Shown here in pieces: positions 45,508-54,409 of a stretch of DNA of 64,000 nucleotides (positions are counted from its first letter, which is position 1; each line of letters opens with the position of its first letter). The notes beneath the pieces were generated by a model that worked only from the letters and a program-made list of their open reading frames with translations, ran no database searches and was not told the origin of the DNA. The DNA comes from Elioraea tepidiphila DSM 17972 (lineage in GTDB: Bacteria; Pseudomonadota; Alphaproteobacteria; Acetobacterales; Acetobacteraceae): NCBI RefSeq assembly GCF_000378465.1, contig NZ_KB899930.1, positions 24,557 to 88,556 of the forward strand, given 5' to 3'. Made by a program: the position numbers and the translations under genes.

Positions 45508-48123
45508 TCAGAAGCGGCGCAGCAGCCGGTCGATGTACTCGAGCTCGGGCTGCGGCCGTTCGCGCTCGCCCGCGCGCCGGCGCAGCTCCTCCTGGATCTC
45601 GCGGGTGCGCTGCATCTCCATCTCTTCGGGCACGCGCACGTCGGAACCCTCGTCGCGGCCGCCCACCTGATCGCGCCGCGGTCGCCCGAGCGGATCGCGA
45701 CCCTGGCCCATCTCGCGGCCTTCGCCGGAGGTGTCGCCGCCCATCTCGGTGTTGTCGCCGCCCGGGTCGCCATCGCCCTCGCCGGGCTCCATCATCCCCA
45801 TCATCCCGGCCATCTGGTTCTGCATCTCGCGCCCGCCCCGCTGCAGGGCCTCGATCGCGCGCTGCTGGGCCCCCTGGGCACGCTCATTGTCGCCCTGGCC
45901 GAGCGCCTCCACCGCCTCGCGCATCGCCATGTCGGCCTGGCCGAGCGGCTCGGGCACATCGCCGGTCATGTCGGCGAACTGGTCCATCAGCTCGCCGAGC
46001 GCGCGGCGCAGCGCCTGCTGCTGGCGCTGGTCCATCTGGCCTTCGGCCGAGCGCTGGCGCTGCTGCTGTTGCTGCTGCTGGCCCCGCTGCTGCTGTTGCT
46101 GCTGCCCCGGCGAGGGCTGACGCCATGGCTGCTGTTGCTGGCTGCGCGGCGGCTGGCGCTGCTGACGGTCCTGCTCGGCGCGCTGGTGGCTGCGGTCCAT
46201 CAACTGCCCCTGGCGCTGGAGCATGTCGTTGACCGCGCCCATCATCTGCTGGCCCTGCTCGCGCTGCTGCTGGCGCTCGGGGCTCTCCATCCGGCTCATC
46301 CGGCCCTGCTGGAGCTGCTCGATCGCGCGCTCGAGCTCGGCGAGGTGCTGGCGCATCCGCTCGAGTTCGCCCCGCCGCGCGGCCTCCTGCATCCGCTCGG
46401 CCATGCGCTGCATGTCGCGCATGTCGAGGGTGCGCGCGTTGCGGTCGAAGGGCATGGTCTCGACGCCCTCGCGCCGCATCTGCTCCATCAGCGCCTCGAA
46501 GTAGCGCTGCATCGCCTCCTGGAGCTGCCGGGCAAGACGCTCGAGTTCCGCGCGGTCCACCTCCTCGCCGCGCTCGACCCGATCCAGCGCCTCGCGCAAC
46601 TGCTCGCGCAGCTCCGAGAGCTGCCGCCATGTGCGATCGCGCCCGCCCTCCTCGATGCGCAGCGCGAGATCCCACAGCAGCTCCTGCACCTCGGCGATCG
46701 CAGCCTCGGTACGGTCGAAGCGCAGCCGCGAGCGCGCCACGCGCAGGCCGAGGAAGACGGTGAAGTCGTGGTCGAACGCCTCCGGCGCGGCGGCGAGCCG
46801 GTCGAGCTCGCGGGTGTGCGCGCTGCGCTCGGCCGGCGCGAGCGTCATGCGCTTGCGCAGTGCGATCAGCGCGCGCGCGACCGGATGCTCGAACCGCCGC
46901 TCGGGCAGCTCGACCGTCATCGTCTCGGAGCGTCCGGTCTGGTCCGCCCCGTCGCGCGCCTCGAGGGTGATCGTCACCGGCAGCCCGGCCCAGGGATGGG
47001 CGGAGAGATCCGGCTGGCCCGTGCCGCGCACATGCCGGCTCGCGCCACCCGGCACGGGCATCGGCACGGTCAGCGGCTCGGTCTCGGGCCGGGCGACCAG
47101 GCGCAGGATCGCGTCCACTGCAACGACGCCGTAGTCGTCGCGCGCATCGAACTCGATGCGAAGCTGCGGCGTGGCCGGCCCGCGGCCGGGCGGGGCGACG
47201 AAGGCGACGGTCGGCGGGGCGTCGGTGAGCAGGCGCAGCGGCCAGGCGGCCAGTTCCCTTCCGTCGCGCGTGATCGCGAGGCGGCCGGGTGTGGCGAGCG
47301 TCGTCTCGGCGGCGAAGGAATGCGCGTCGAGGCTGCGGAACGCGACCTCGCCGCCGCCGGCATCGAGCCGCGGCGCACCACCCGTGCCGCCGGAGACATG
47401 GACCGCGAGCCGGCTCGCCGTCGGCACGGTGATCGGGGCGGTGGCCGCGCCCGGCTCATGGCGGACGAACACCGGCGCCATGCCGGTATAGGCCGGTGGG
47501 GTGATCCAGAGCTCGAGCCGAAGCGGCAGCGGCGGCGCGGCGGCGGCGCCGAAGGAGGGCGAGACCGCGGCCCCCAGCCGCGGTCCGGTCTCCGGACCGG
47601 CGATGACCAGCGCCGCGAGCAGCGAGAGCGCGAGCCCGGCACGCAGCGCCATCGGGTCGCGCCGCGGCAGGCCCGGATGCGGCGCGCCGACCTTCAGCCG
47701 CGCCGCCGCCTGGGCCGCGCGCGCCTGATGCGCCGCCCAGAGCGCGGCGGTGGCGGGATCGGCGGCGCCACCGGCGGGCCGATCGGCGAGGCTCGCGAGC
47801 GGGCGATGCGCGAGCCCCGAGGCACGCTCCAGCCGCCGTTCGCCCTCCGCGCCGCCGGGCAGGCGGATCTGCCGCGCCGCCCAGACGATCGCGGCGCAGG
47901 CGGCGCAGAGGAAGGCCGCGAGCACGATCAGGTGCAGCCAACCCGGCAGCAGCGGCAAGAGGCCGGTCAGCGCGATCACGCCGAAGACGCCGAGGATGCC
48001 GAGCAGCGGCGCGATCGCGGGCCACACCCGCTCCCACAGGATCGCCGCGCGCGCGAGGCCGCGCCGGAACCCAAGCCGCCGGATCGGCGGTGGCGGGGAG
48101 GGGGGCAGCGCGGCGCGGCTCAT
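45508..48123 (-). CDS. DUF4175 / TIGR02302 family membrane protein
   Basis: An 871-residue protein with two helices near residues 37-80, a third near 155-175, a periplasmic beta-rich middle part and a long helical C-terminal half. The C-terminal half includes a Gln-rich block (about 560-680, many Q runs) and a Met/Gly-rich block (MAGMMGMMEPGEGDGD). This is the alphaproteobacterial family usually encoded next to lysA. Function unknown. ATG at 48123 starts seven bases from the lysA stop, so the two genes form an operon with lptM and argH. Confidence 0.88.
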   Translation of the reverse strand: MSRAALPPSPPPPIRRLGFRRGLARAAILWERVWPAIAPLLGILGVFGVIALTGLLPLLPGWLHLIVLAAFLCAACAAIVWAARQIRLPGGAEGERRLERASGLAHRPLASLADRPAGGAADPATAALWAAHQARAAQAAARLKVGAPHPGLPRRDPMALRAGLALSLLAALVIAGPETGPRLGAAVSPSFGAAAAPPLPLRLELWITPPAYTGMAPVFVRHEPGAATAPITVPTASRLAVHVSGGTGGAPRLDAGGGEVAFRSLDAHSFAAETTLATPGRLAITRDGRELAAWPLRLLTDAPPTVAFVAPPGRGPATPQLRIEFDARDDYGVVAVDAILRLVARPETEPLTVPMPVPGGASRHVRGTGQPDLSAHPWAGLPVTITLEARDGADQTGRSETMTVELPERRFEHPVARALIALRKRMTLAPAERSAHTRELDRLAAAPEAFDHDFTVFLGLRVARSRLRFDRTEAAIAEVQELLWDLALRIEEGGRDRTWRQLSELREQLREALDRVERGEEVDRAELERLARQLQEAMQRYFEALMEQMRREGVETMPFDRNARTLDMRDMQRMAERMQEAARRGELERMRQHLAELERAIEQLQQGRMSRMESPERQQQREQGQQMMGAVNDMLQRQGQLMDRSHQRAEQDRQQRQPPRSQQQQPWRQPSPGQQQQQQRGQQQQQQQRQRSAEGQMDQRQQQALRRALGELMDQFADMTGDVPEPLGQADMAMREAVEALGQGDNERAQGAQQRAIEALQRGGREMQNQMAGMMGMMEPGEGDGDPGGDNTEMGGDTSGEGREMGQGRDPLGRPRRDQVGGRDEGSDVRVPEEMEMQRTREIQEELRRRAGERERPQPELEYIDRLLRRF

Positions 48124-48130
48124 GGTCGCA

Positions 48131-49474
48131 TCATCGCCCGGAAGCAAGCCAGGGCGGGATCACATCCTGGGCAATCAGCGCCTCGTGCGACTGTCTCGGG
48201 CGGATCACCGCGACCTCATCTCCACGCACCATCACGGCGGCGGCCAGCGGACGCGCATTATAGGTCGAACTCATGACCGCGCCGTAAGCGCCGGCATCGA
48301 GGATCGCCACCAGCTCTCCGGGTCCGAGGGGCGGCAGCATCCGCCCGCTGGCGAAGGTGTCGCCGCTCTCGCAGACAGGGCCAACCACCTCCGCCGGCGC
48401 GAGCGGCGCGTGCCACCGCGTCGCCGAGACGGGAACGATCGCATGCCACGCCTCGTAGAGGGAAGGGCGGATCAGATCGTTCATCGCCGCATCCAGGATC
48501 ACGAAGCGGCGCAGCGCGCCCTGCTTCTCCAGGATGACGCGCGCGAGCAGCAGCCCCGCCGGGCCGACCAGCCAGCGTCCGGGCTCCAGCATCAGCGGCA
48601 GGCCCAAGGCTCCCACGGTCTCGCGCAGGACATGGGCGAAGGCCGCGGGCGAGGGCGCGGGTTCGTTCCGGTAGGGGATGCCGAGCCCGCCGCCGCAATC
48701 GACCCGTTCCACCGGCAGCCCTTCGGCACGGAGGGATCGGACGAGCTCGGCCAGCCGCGCATAGGCCGCGCGATAGGGGGCGAGCGCGGTGATCTGGCTG
48801 CCGATATGCACGGCCACGCCGCGCAGGCGAATGCCGGCGGTGTTCGCCGCCCGCGCGTAGAGATCGCGCGCCGCGTCGATCGGGATGCCGAACTTGTTCT
48901 CGGCCCTGCCGGTCGTGATCTTGGCGTGGGTGCCGGCATCGACATCCGGGTTCACGCGGAGCGCGACCGGCGCGCTGAGGCCCATGCTCGCGGCGATCGC
49001 GCCGAGCATCGCCAGTTCCTCGGCGCTCTCGACGTTGATCTGGCCGACGCCGGCGGCAAGCGCGGTGCGGAGCTCCGCCTCGGTCTTGCCCACCCCGGAG
49101 AACACGATGTCGCCAGGCGCGATGCCGGCGGCGCGGGCGGCGAGGAACTCCCCGCCCGAGACGACGTCGGCACCGGCGCCGAGGGTGCCGAGCAGGCGCA
49201 CCACGGCGAGCGCGTCGTTCGCCTTCATCGCGTAGTGGATGCGCGCATCGAGGCCGGCCCCTGACAGCGCCTCGGCCAGTGCGCGATAGCGCCCCTCGAT
49301 GGTGGAAGCGGAATAGACCCAGCTCGGTGTGCCGTGCGCGGCGGCGATGCGCGCGAGCGGCACGCCCTCGACCATCAGTCCGGCCTCGATCGCGACCGAG
49401 AGATGCGGGCGCAGCGCGAGGATCTCGTCGAAGCACGGGTCCTCGTCAGCGTCACGCGGGGCAGGGGCGGCCAT
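48131..49474 (-). CDS. lysA: Diaminopimelate decarboxylase
   Basis: A 447-residue PLP enzyme making L-lysine from meso-DAP. The PLP lysine is K84 (HYAMKANDAL); other landmarks are GRAENKFGIPID, VHIGSQIT, the PLP-phosphate loop VDCGGGLGIPY, and CESGDTFASGR with the catalytic Cys near the C-terminus. The final SHEALIAQD is typical. It starts at ATG 49474, and the lipoprotein stop lies one base upstream, so the two are probably coupled. Confidence 0.97.
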   Translation of the reverse strand: MAAPAPRDADEDPCFDEILALRPHLSVAIEAGLMVEGVPLARIAAAHGTPSWVYSASTIEGRYRALAEALSGAGLDARIHYAMKANDALAVVRLLGTLGAGADVVSGGEFLAARAAGIAPGDIVFSGVGKTEAELRTALAAGVGQINVESAEELAMLGAIAASMGLSAPVALRVNPDVDAGTHAKITTGRAENKFGIPIDAARDLYARAANTAGIRLRGVAVHIGSQITALAPYRAAYARLAELVRSLRAEGLPVERVDCGGGLGIPYRNEPAPSPAAFAHVLRETVGALGLPLMLEPGRWLVGPAGLLLARVILEKQGALRRFVILDAAMNDLIRPSLYEAWHAIVPVSATRWHAPLAPAEVVGPVCESGDTFASGRMLPPLGPGELVAILDAGAYGAVMSSTYNARPLAAAVMVRGDEVAVIRPRQSHEALIAQDVIPPWLASGR

Positions 49475-49475
49475 G

Positions 49476-49724
49476 TCAGCGTCTCCGTCCGGGTGGGGGC
49501 GGGAAGACCACGCGACCGCCTCCGCGCGGGGTGGTCTCGTCGCGCGGATAGGTGCGGGGGTAGATGACCTCCTCCTCCGGGCCGGGCGGCACCGGGTCGC
49601 CGCGCTTGCCGCAGCCGACCAGGAGCACGGCGGCGACCAGGGCCAGCAGCAGGACCACGCGGGTCCAGCGCCGGAGCGGCAACCCGCAGCCCATCCCGGA
49701 AGTGCCGAATGCGCCCTGGAACAT
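49476..49724 (-). CDS. LptM-like small lipoprotein
   Basis: An 82-residue lipoprotein with a hydrophobic helix and the lipobox LLVGC (lipidated C38), followed by GKRGDPVPPGPE. The C-G-x-x-G-x-x-x-x-P pattern is that of LptM (YifL), which helps mature the LPS translocon LptDE. Normal for the space between argH and lysA in alphaproteobacteria. The ATG at 49694 is an alternative start. The gene overlaps nothing; the ankyrin gene starts about 110 bases away on the other strand. Confidence 0.85.
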   Translation of the reverse strand: MFQGAFGTSGMGCGLPLRRWTRVVLLLALVAAVLLVGCGKRGDPVPPGPEEEVIYPRTYPRDETTPRGGGRVVFPPPPGRRR

Positions 49725-49835
49725 CGCTTCATGGTGCCTCAGCCGCGCCCTCTCCGCCATGGCCTGGCCGTCAGCGGGTTCCTGCCCGTCTGTTCTGGCC
49801 GTGGTATGGCTGGACGCGCAGCATCCCGAGAGGCC

Positions 49836-51032
49836 ATGTCCGCCCCGCCCCCCGCTGCTCGCCGCCTGACCGGCCTTGCCGTCCTGTGCTGGGCGCTCGG
49901 TCTCCTCTCGGTCGCGCTGCCGGCCTGGCTGATCGCCGACGAGCTCAGCCACCCGCGCGGCCCGTTCCGCGATCTCGGGATCGCGATCGTGCTGGGCGCG
50001 CTGGCGCCCGTGCTCACGCTGGCGAGCTTCGCCGCCAATCTGATCTACGCGCGGCTGCGCAGCTGGAGAGTCGGCCGGGGGCTCAAGGCGGTGCTGGCGG
50101 TCCAGGCGCTCGGGCTTTCTGCCGCTCTGGCACTCTGGGGCCTGGCCGCGCTGGAGGCCCATCGCGACTCCCGCCTCGCGGACCGGCGCGGCGCGGTCTA
50201 TGCGGCGGTCGAGCGGAACGACCCCGTAGCGATCGCCCAGGGCTTCGAGCGTTGCGGCGCGGACTGCGCGGATGAGCGCGACCGGCTGCTGCTGTTCGCC
50301 GCCGAGGCGCGCGCGCACCGGGCGATCGCGGCGCTGCTGGCCCTCGGCGCGCGGCCCGCGTCCGACTCGCGCGCCGCGCGCGGCCTGCGCACCTGCGAAG
50401 GGCTGTATCTTCCGCTGCTCACCGCGCTGGAGATCAGCGTCGCGCGCGACGACGCCGAGGGAGTCGCGCTGCTGCTGCCCGAGGCCGATGCGCGTGCCCG
50501 CCGCCGTGCGGCCTGGATCGCCGCCCAGCTCGACCGGCTGGAGCTGCTGCAGCGTCTGCTCGACGCTGGCGTGCCGCTGACCCTGAGCGGCAACATCCTG
50601 GACGAGAACGCCACGCTGCTGAACGCGGCCGCGTCGGGCGCGGCGCTGCGCGTGGCCTCCTGGCTGCTTGCGGCGCACGGCTTCGATCCGAGCGGACTGC
50701 CGCAAGGGAGCGGCGGCGGGCGCGGCGAGACCCCGCTCGCGTCGCTGGTCCGGTACGCGAGCGATGTCCCCGACTCGGAGCGGTTCGCGCCGTTCCTGCG
50801 CCTGCTGCTCGCGCGCGGTGCGGAGATGGAGCGCATCTCGCCGGCGACGGGCAAGACCGCGTTGCAGCTCGCCGTCGATGTCTACGCGCTCTCGGCCTAC
50901 GAGGCACTGGTCGGGGCGGGTGCGTCCGAGGCCGTGCTGACCCCGGCAGAGCGCGCGCGCCTCGCGCAGATGCGGGCGAGCCCGCCGCCCGCGCGCCATC
51001 TCTCCGCCGATCAGCCGAATTGCGTGCGATAG
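49836..51032 (+). CDS. Membrane-anchored ankyrin-repeat protein
   Basis: A 398-residue protein with three hydrophobic helices at the N-terminus (about residues 10-35, 45-65 and 80-100), then several degenerate ankyrin repeats, for example NDPVAIAQGFERCGADCAD, DDAEGVALLLPEAD and TGKTALQLAVDVYALSAYEALVGAGA. It sits on the plus strand between argH and lptM, both on the minus strand, interrupting a conserved series. GAGAGG just upstream supports this start. Function unknown. Confidence 0.8.
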   Translation: MSAPPPAARRLTGLAVLCWALGLLSVALPAWLIADELSHPRGPFRDLGIAIVLGALAPVLTLASFAANLIYARLRSWRVGRGLKAVLAVQALGLSAALALWGLAALEAHRDSRLADRRGAVYAAVERNDPVAIAQGFERCGADCADERDRLLLFAAEARAHRAIAALLALGARPASDSRAARGLRTCEGLYLPLLTALEISVARDDAEGVALLLPEADARARRRAAWIAAQLDRLELLQRLLDAGVPLTLSGNILDENATLLNAAASGAALRVASWLLAAHGFDPSGLPQGSGGGRGETPLASLVRYASDVPDSERFAPFLRLLLARGAEMERISPATGKTALQLAVDVYALSAYEALVGAGASEAVLTPAERARLAQMRASPPPARHLSADQPNCVR

Positions 51033-51039
51033 GCGCGGA

Positions 51040-52458
51040 TCAGCCGAGGCGTTCGCGCCAGGCCTTGGCCTGCGCCGCGACATTCGCCGGCGCGGTGCCG
51101 CCATAGCTCACGCGCGAGGCGAGCGAGGCCTCCACCGTGAGCACCGAGAACACGTCCTCGGTGATGCGCGGCTCCACCGACTGCATCTCGGCGAGCGTCA
51201 GCCCCGCGAGATCCGTGCCCTTCGCCTCGGCTGCCGCCACCAGCCGGCCCGTGACATGATGCGCGGTGCGGAACGGCAGGCCGAGCACGCGCACCAGCCA
51301 GTCGGCGAGGTCGGTCGCGGTCGCGAAGCCCTCGCCGGCCCAGCGCCGCATCGCCTCCGCGTTCGGCCGCATGTCGCGCACCATGCCGGCGGTGGCGGCG
51401 AGGCAGAGGGCGAGGCTGTCGGCCGTGTCGAAGATCGGCTCCTTGTCCTCCTGCATGTCCTTGCCGTAGGTCAGCGCCAATCCCTTCATCACGGTCAGCA
51501 GCGCGATCAGGTTGCCGTTGATCCGCCCGGTCTTGGCGCGCACGAGCTCCGCCGCGTCCGGGTTGCGCTTCTGCGGCATGATCGAGGAGCCGGTGGTGAA
51601 CGCATCCGAGAGCGTGACGAAGCGCCAGGGCGCGCTCATCCAGATCACGATCTCCTCGGCAAGCCGCGACAGGTTGGCCGCGCAGGTCGCGGCGGCCGCC
51701 ATGAACTCGATCGCGTAGTCGCGCGCCGAGACCGCATCGAGGCTGTTCGCCATCGGCCGGTCGAAGCCGAGCTCGGCCGCGGTCGCGTGGCGGTCGATCG
51801 GGAAGGAGGTGCCGGCTAGCGCCGCCGCGCCGAGCGGGCATTCGTTCAGCCGCGCGCGGCAATCGGCGAAGCGGCCGCGGTCGCGCGCCAGCATCTCGAC
51901 ATAGGCGAGCATGTGATGGCCGAAGGTGGTCGGCTGGGCGATCTGGAGATGCGTGAAGCCCGGCATGGGTGTGGCGGCATGTGCCTCCGCCTGGGCCACG
52001 AGCGCGCGCATGCAGTCGGCGAGCTGCGCGTCCAGCGCGTCGATCGCGTCGCGCACCCAGAGCCGCACGTCGAGCGCGACCTGGTCGTTGCGCGACCGGG
52101 CGGTGTGCAGCCGCCGGCCCGGATCGCCGATCAGCTCGATCAGCCGGGCCTCCACGTTCATGTGGATGTCCTCGCGCTCTGTCGAGAACGTGAAGCGGCC
52201 GGACTCGATCTCCGCCGCGACCTGCGCCAGACCAGCGAGGATCGCGTCGCGGTCGGCCTCGGTGATGATGCCCCGGGCGGCGAGCATGGCCGCATGCGCC
52301 TTCGAGCCGGCGATGTCCTGGCGCCACATCCGCCGGTCGAAGCCGATCGAGGCGTTGATCTCCTGCATGATCGCGGCCGGGCCGGCCGCGAAGCGGCCGC
52401 CCCACAGCGCATTGGCCGGCGCTCTGGCGGCGGATGAGGATGAGGGAGTGTCGGGCAT
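51040..52458 (-). CDS. argH: Argininosuccinate lyase
   Basis: A 472-residue enzyme that splits argininosuccinate into arginine and fumarate. N-terminal [24 protein letters not shown]; the superfamily signature [18 protein letters not shown] with the flexible-loop catalytic Ser; [15 protein letters not shown] near the end. The start codon shares bases with that of the divergent tlpA-like gene (CATG). Normal length. Confidence 0.97.
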   Translation of the reverse strand: MPDTPSSSSAARAPANALWGGRFAAGPAAIMQEINASIGFDRRMWRQDIAGSKAHAAMLAARGIITEADRDAILAGLAQVAAEIESGRFTFSTEREDIHMNVEARLIELIGDPGRRLHTARSRNDQVALDVRLWVRDAIDALDAQLADCMRALVAQAEAHAATPMPGFTHLQIAQPTTFGHHMLAYVEMLARDRGRFADCRARLNECPLGAAALAGTSFPIDRHATAAELGFDRPMANSLDAVSARDYAIEFMAAAATCAANLSRLAEEIVIWMSAPWRFVTLSDAFTTGSSIMPQKRNPDAAELVRAKTGRINGNLIALLTVMKGLALTYGKDMQEDKEPIFDTADSLALCLAATAGMVRDMRPNAEAMRRWAGEGFATATDLADWLVRVLGLPFRTAHHVTGRLVAAAEAKGTDLAGLTLAEMQSVEPRITEDVFSVLTVEASLASRVSYGGTAPANVAAQAKAWRERLG

Positions 52459-53011
52459 GGGTCGTTCCGTCGGGGTGTCGCGCCGGGTGCTGCTGGGCGG
52501 GGTCGCGGCGACCTCTGCCATGCTGGCCCTGCCCCGGCAAGGAAGTGCGGCCAGCGGGACGCTGGTCGAGGTCGTGCCCCGCCGCGCCCTGGCTGATGCC
52601 GCGTTCCGCGATGCCGACGGCGCCGAACGCCGCCTCGCCGATTTCGCGGGCAAGGGTCTGGTGGTGAACCTCTGGGCCACCTGGTGCCCGCCCTGCGTCG
52701 AGGAGATGCCCGCGCTCGACCGTCTCGCCCGGCAGGTGCGCGGCGACGGGATCGAGGTGCTGGCGCTGAGCCAGGATCGCGGCGGCGCCGAGGTGGTGCG
52801 GGCGTTCTATGCCCGTTTGGGCATCCGCCACCTGGGCGTGTGGCTCGACCCGCGCGGCGCGGCCGGCCGGGCCTGGGGCGCGCGCGGCCTGCCCACCACG
52901 CTGATCGTCGATCGCGCGGGGCGGGAAGCGGCGCGACTGGAAGGCATCACCGAGTGGGATGCCGCGCGGATGGTGGCGCGCATCCGCGCCCTGGTCGCCG
53001 CCGCGGCGTAG
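52457..53011 (+). CDS. TlpA-family thioredoxin-like protein
   Basis: A 184-residue exported thiol-disulfide protein. The N-terminus has a twin-arginine-like signal ([19 protein letters not shown]), unusual for TlpA, which is more often a membrane anchor. The active site is C77-P-P-C80 in [10 protein letters not shown]; the cis-Pro region [12 protein letters not shown] is conserved. It likely reduces periplasmic cytochrome c or oxidase assembly proteins. Two starts compete: ATG 52457, overlapping the argH start, and GTG 52478 just before the signal. Confidence 0.9.
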   Translation: MGRSVGVSRRVLLGGVAATSAMLALPRQGSAASGTLVEVVPRRALADAAFRDADGAERRLADFAGKGLVVNLWATWCPPCVEEMPALDRLARQVRGDGIEVLALSQDRGGAEVVRAFYARLGIRHLGVWLDPRGAAGRAWGARGLPTTLIVDRAGREAARLEGITEWDAARMVARIRALVAAAA

Positions 53012-53029
53012 CGGGCGCGCCGGGCGCAG

Positions 53030-53057
53030 AGCGGTTTCCGCATGAGTGGGAACCGCT
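53030..53057. terminator. Hairpin between convergent tlpA-like and aminotransferase genes
   Basis: AGCGGTTTCC and GGGAACCGCT form a 10-bp stem with one G-U pair and an 8-base loop. No T-run. The site lies in the 106-base convergent gap and probably ends both transcripts. Confidence 0.5.
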
Positions 53058-53117
53058 GTGGGTAGTGCTGTCGAGCATCTTCACGCCCAGGCTGATTCGA
53101 GCCGTGGGCGACCTGCT

Positions 53118-54332
53118 CTACGCCGCGCGCGCCACGCCGGGCGCCGCCTGACCCGCCAGATACGCCATCGCCGCCTGCACGCCGCCTGCCTTGTGCGGCA
53201 CACCCGCGAGCCCGAGCCCCATCTCCACGCCGGCGAGCGTGCCCATCAACGTCAGGTCGTTGAAGTCGCCCAGGTGGCCGATCCGGAACACCCGGTCGGC
53301 GAGCTTCGACAGGCCGTTGCCGAGCGACATGTCGAAGGCGTCGCGGATCACCGCGCGCACCCGGTCGGCCGATTGTCCTTCGGGAACCCTGACGGCGGTG
53401 AGCGACGAGGAATGGTTCTTCGCCACGCGGCACTGCGTCTCCAGCCCCCAGGCGGCGACCGCCCGGCGCGTCGCCTCGGCGTGGCGGTCGTGGCGCGCGA
53501 ACACCCGATCGAGCCCCTCCTCGTGCAGCATCGCGATCGCCTCGCGCAGCCCGTAGAGCAGGTTGGTCGCCGGCGTGTAGGGGAAGTAGCCGGTGGCGTT
53601 CGGCCCGGCCATCTCCTCCCAGGACCAGAACGAGCGCGGGAGCTTGGCGGTGTTCTGCGCCGCATAGGCCTTCTCGGAGACCGCGTTGAACGAGAGCCCC
53701 GGCGGCAGCATCAGCCCCTTCTGCGACCCGCCGACCGTCACATCCACGCCCCACTCGTCATGCCGATAGTCGATCGAGGCGAGCGAGGAGATCGTGTCCA
53801 CCATCAGCAGCGCCGGGTGCTTCGCCGCGTCGATGGCGCGCCGGATCGCCGGGATGTCGGTGGTGCAGCCGGTCGAGGTCTCGTTGTGCACCACGCAGAC
53901 GGCCTTGATCGCGCGGCCGCGGTCCTCGGCGAGCCGGGCCTCGATCTCGCCGGCGGCGATGTCGGCGCCGGCGCGCCAGTCGGTCTCGATCAGGATCGGC
54001 GTGAGCCCGAGCCGCTCGGCCATCCGCCGCCACAGGCTCGCGAAATGGCCGGTCTCGACCATCAGCACGGCATCGCCGGGCGAGAGCGTGTTGACCAGCG
54101 CCGCCTCCCACGCCCCGGTGCCGGAGGCGGGGTAGATGAAGGCATGGCCCTTCTCGGTCTTGAAGATGGTCTTCATGCCCTCCAGGCACGCCCGGCCCAG
54201 CTTGGCGAAGGCGGGGCTGCGATGGTCCATGGTCGGGTTGTCGATCGCCCGCAGGATGCGGTCGGGGACATTCGTCGGCCCGGGGATCTGGAGGAAATGG
54301 CGGCCCGCGACCCGCCCCGGCTCGTTCTGCAT
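53118..54332 (-). CDS. Serine-glyoxylate aminotransferase
   Basis: A 404-residue class V PLP aminotransferase (alanine/serine-glyoxylate type). N-terminal HFLQIPGPTNVPDRILRAID and HRSPAF are typical; K205 in VGGSQKGLMLPPG should bind PLP; LMVDTISSLASIDYR is the cofactor Asp region. It would convert glyoxylate to glycine, using serine or alanine. ATG at 54332 chosen. It is divergent from the glycolate/lactate oxidase across about 77 bases, which fits a shared glyoxylate pathway. In methylotrophs the same enzyme serves the serine cycle. Confidence 0.93.
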   Translation of the reverse strand: MQNEPGRVAGRHFLQIPGPTNVPDRILRAIDNPTMDHRSPAFAKLGRACLEGMKTIFKTEKGHAFIYPASGTGAWEAALVNTLSPGDAVLMVETGHFASLWRRMAERLGLTPILIETDWRAGADIAAGEIEARLAEDRGRAIKAVCVVHNETSTGCTTDIPAIRRAIDAAKHPALLMVDTISSLASIDYRHDEWGVDVTVGGSQKGLMLPPGLSFNAVSEKAYAAQNTAKLPRSFWSWEEMAGPNATGYFPYTPATNLLYGLREAIAMLHEEGLDRVFARHDRHAEATRRAVAAWGLETQCRVAKNHSSSLTAVRVPEGQSADRVRAVIRDAFDMSLGNGLSKLADRVFRIGHLGDFNDLTLMGTLAGVEMGLGLAGVPHKAGGVQAAMAYLAGQAAPGVARAA

Positions 54333-54409
54333 CGCGTTGTTCCTTGGCCCTTGTCTCCCGGCGCCTTGCGCCATCTGATGCGATAGAGACACCGGGGAGA
54401 ACGCTGTCA

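Noticed and set aside
46000..46300. CTG-rich stretch resembling a simple repeat locus
   Set aside because: It is the complement of the Gln-coding tract of the DUF4175 gene; reported there rather than as an independent repeat.
44218..48276. A 1352-codon plus-strand open frame
   Set aside because: It runs antisense through the MFS and DUF4175 genes, is full of His/Arg/Gly/Ala low-complexity sequence and has no domain; it is a by-product of GC-rich codon use.
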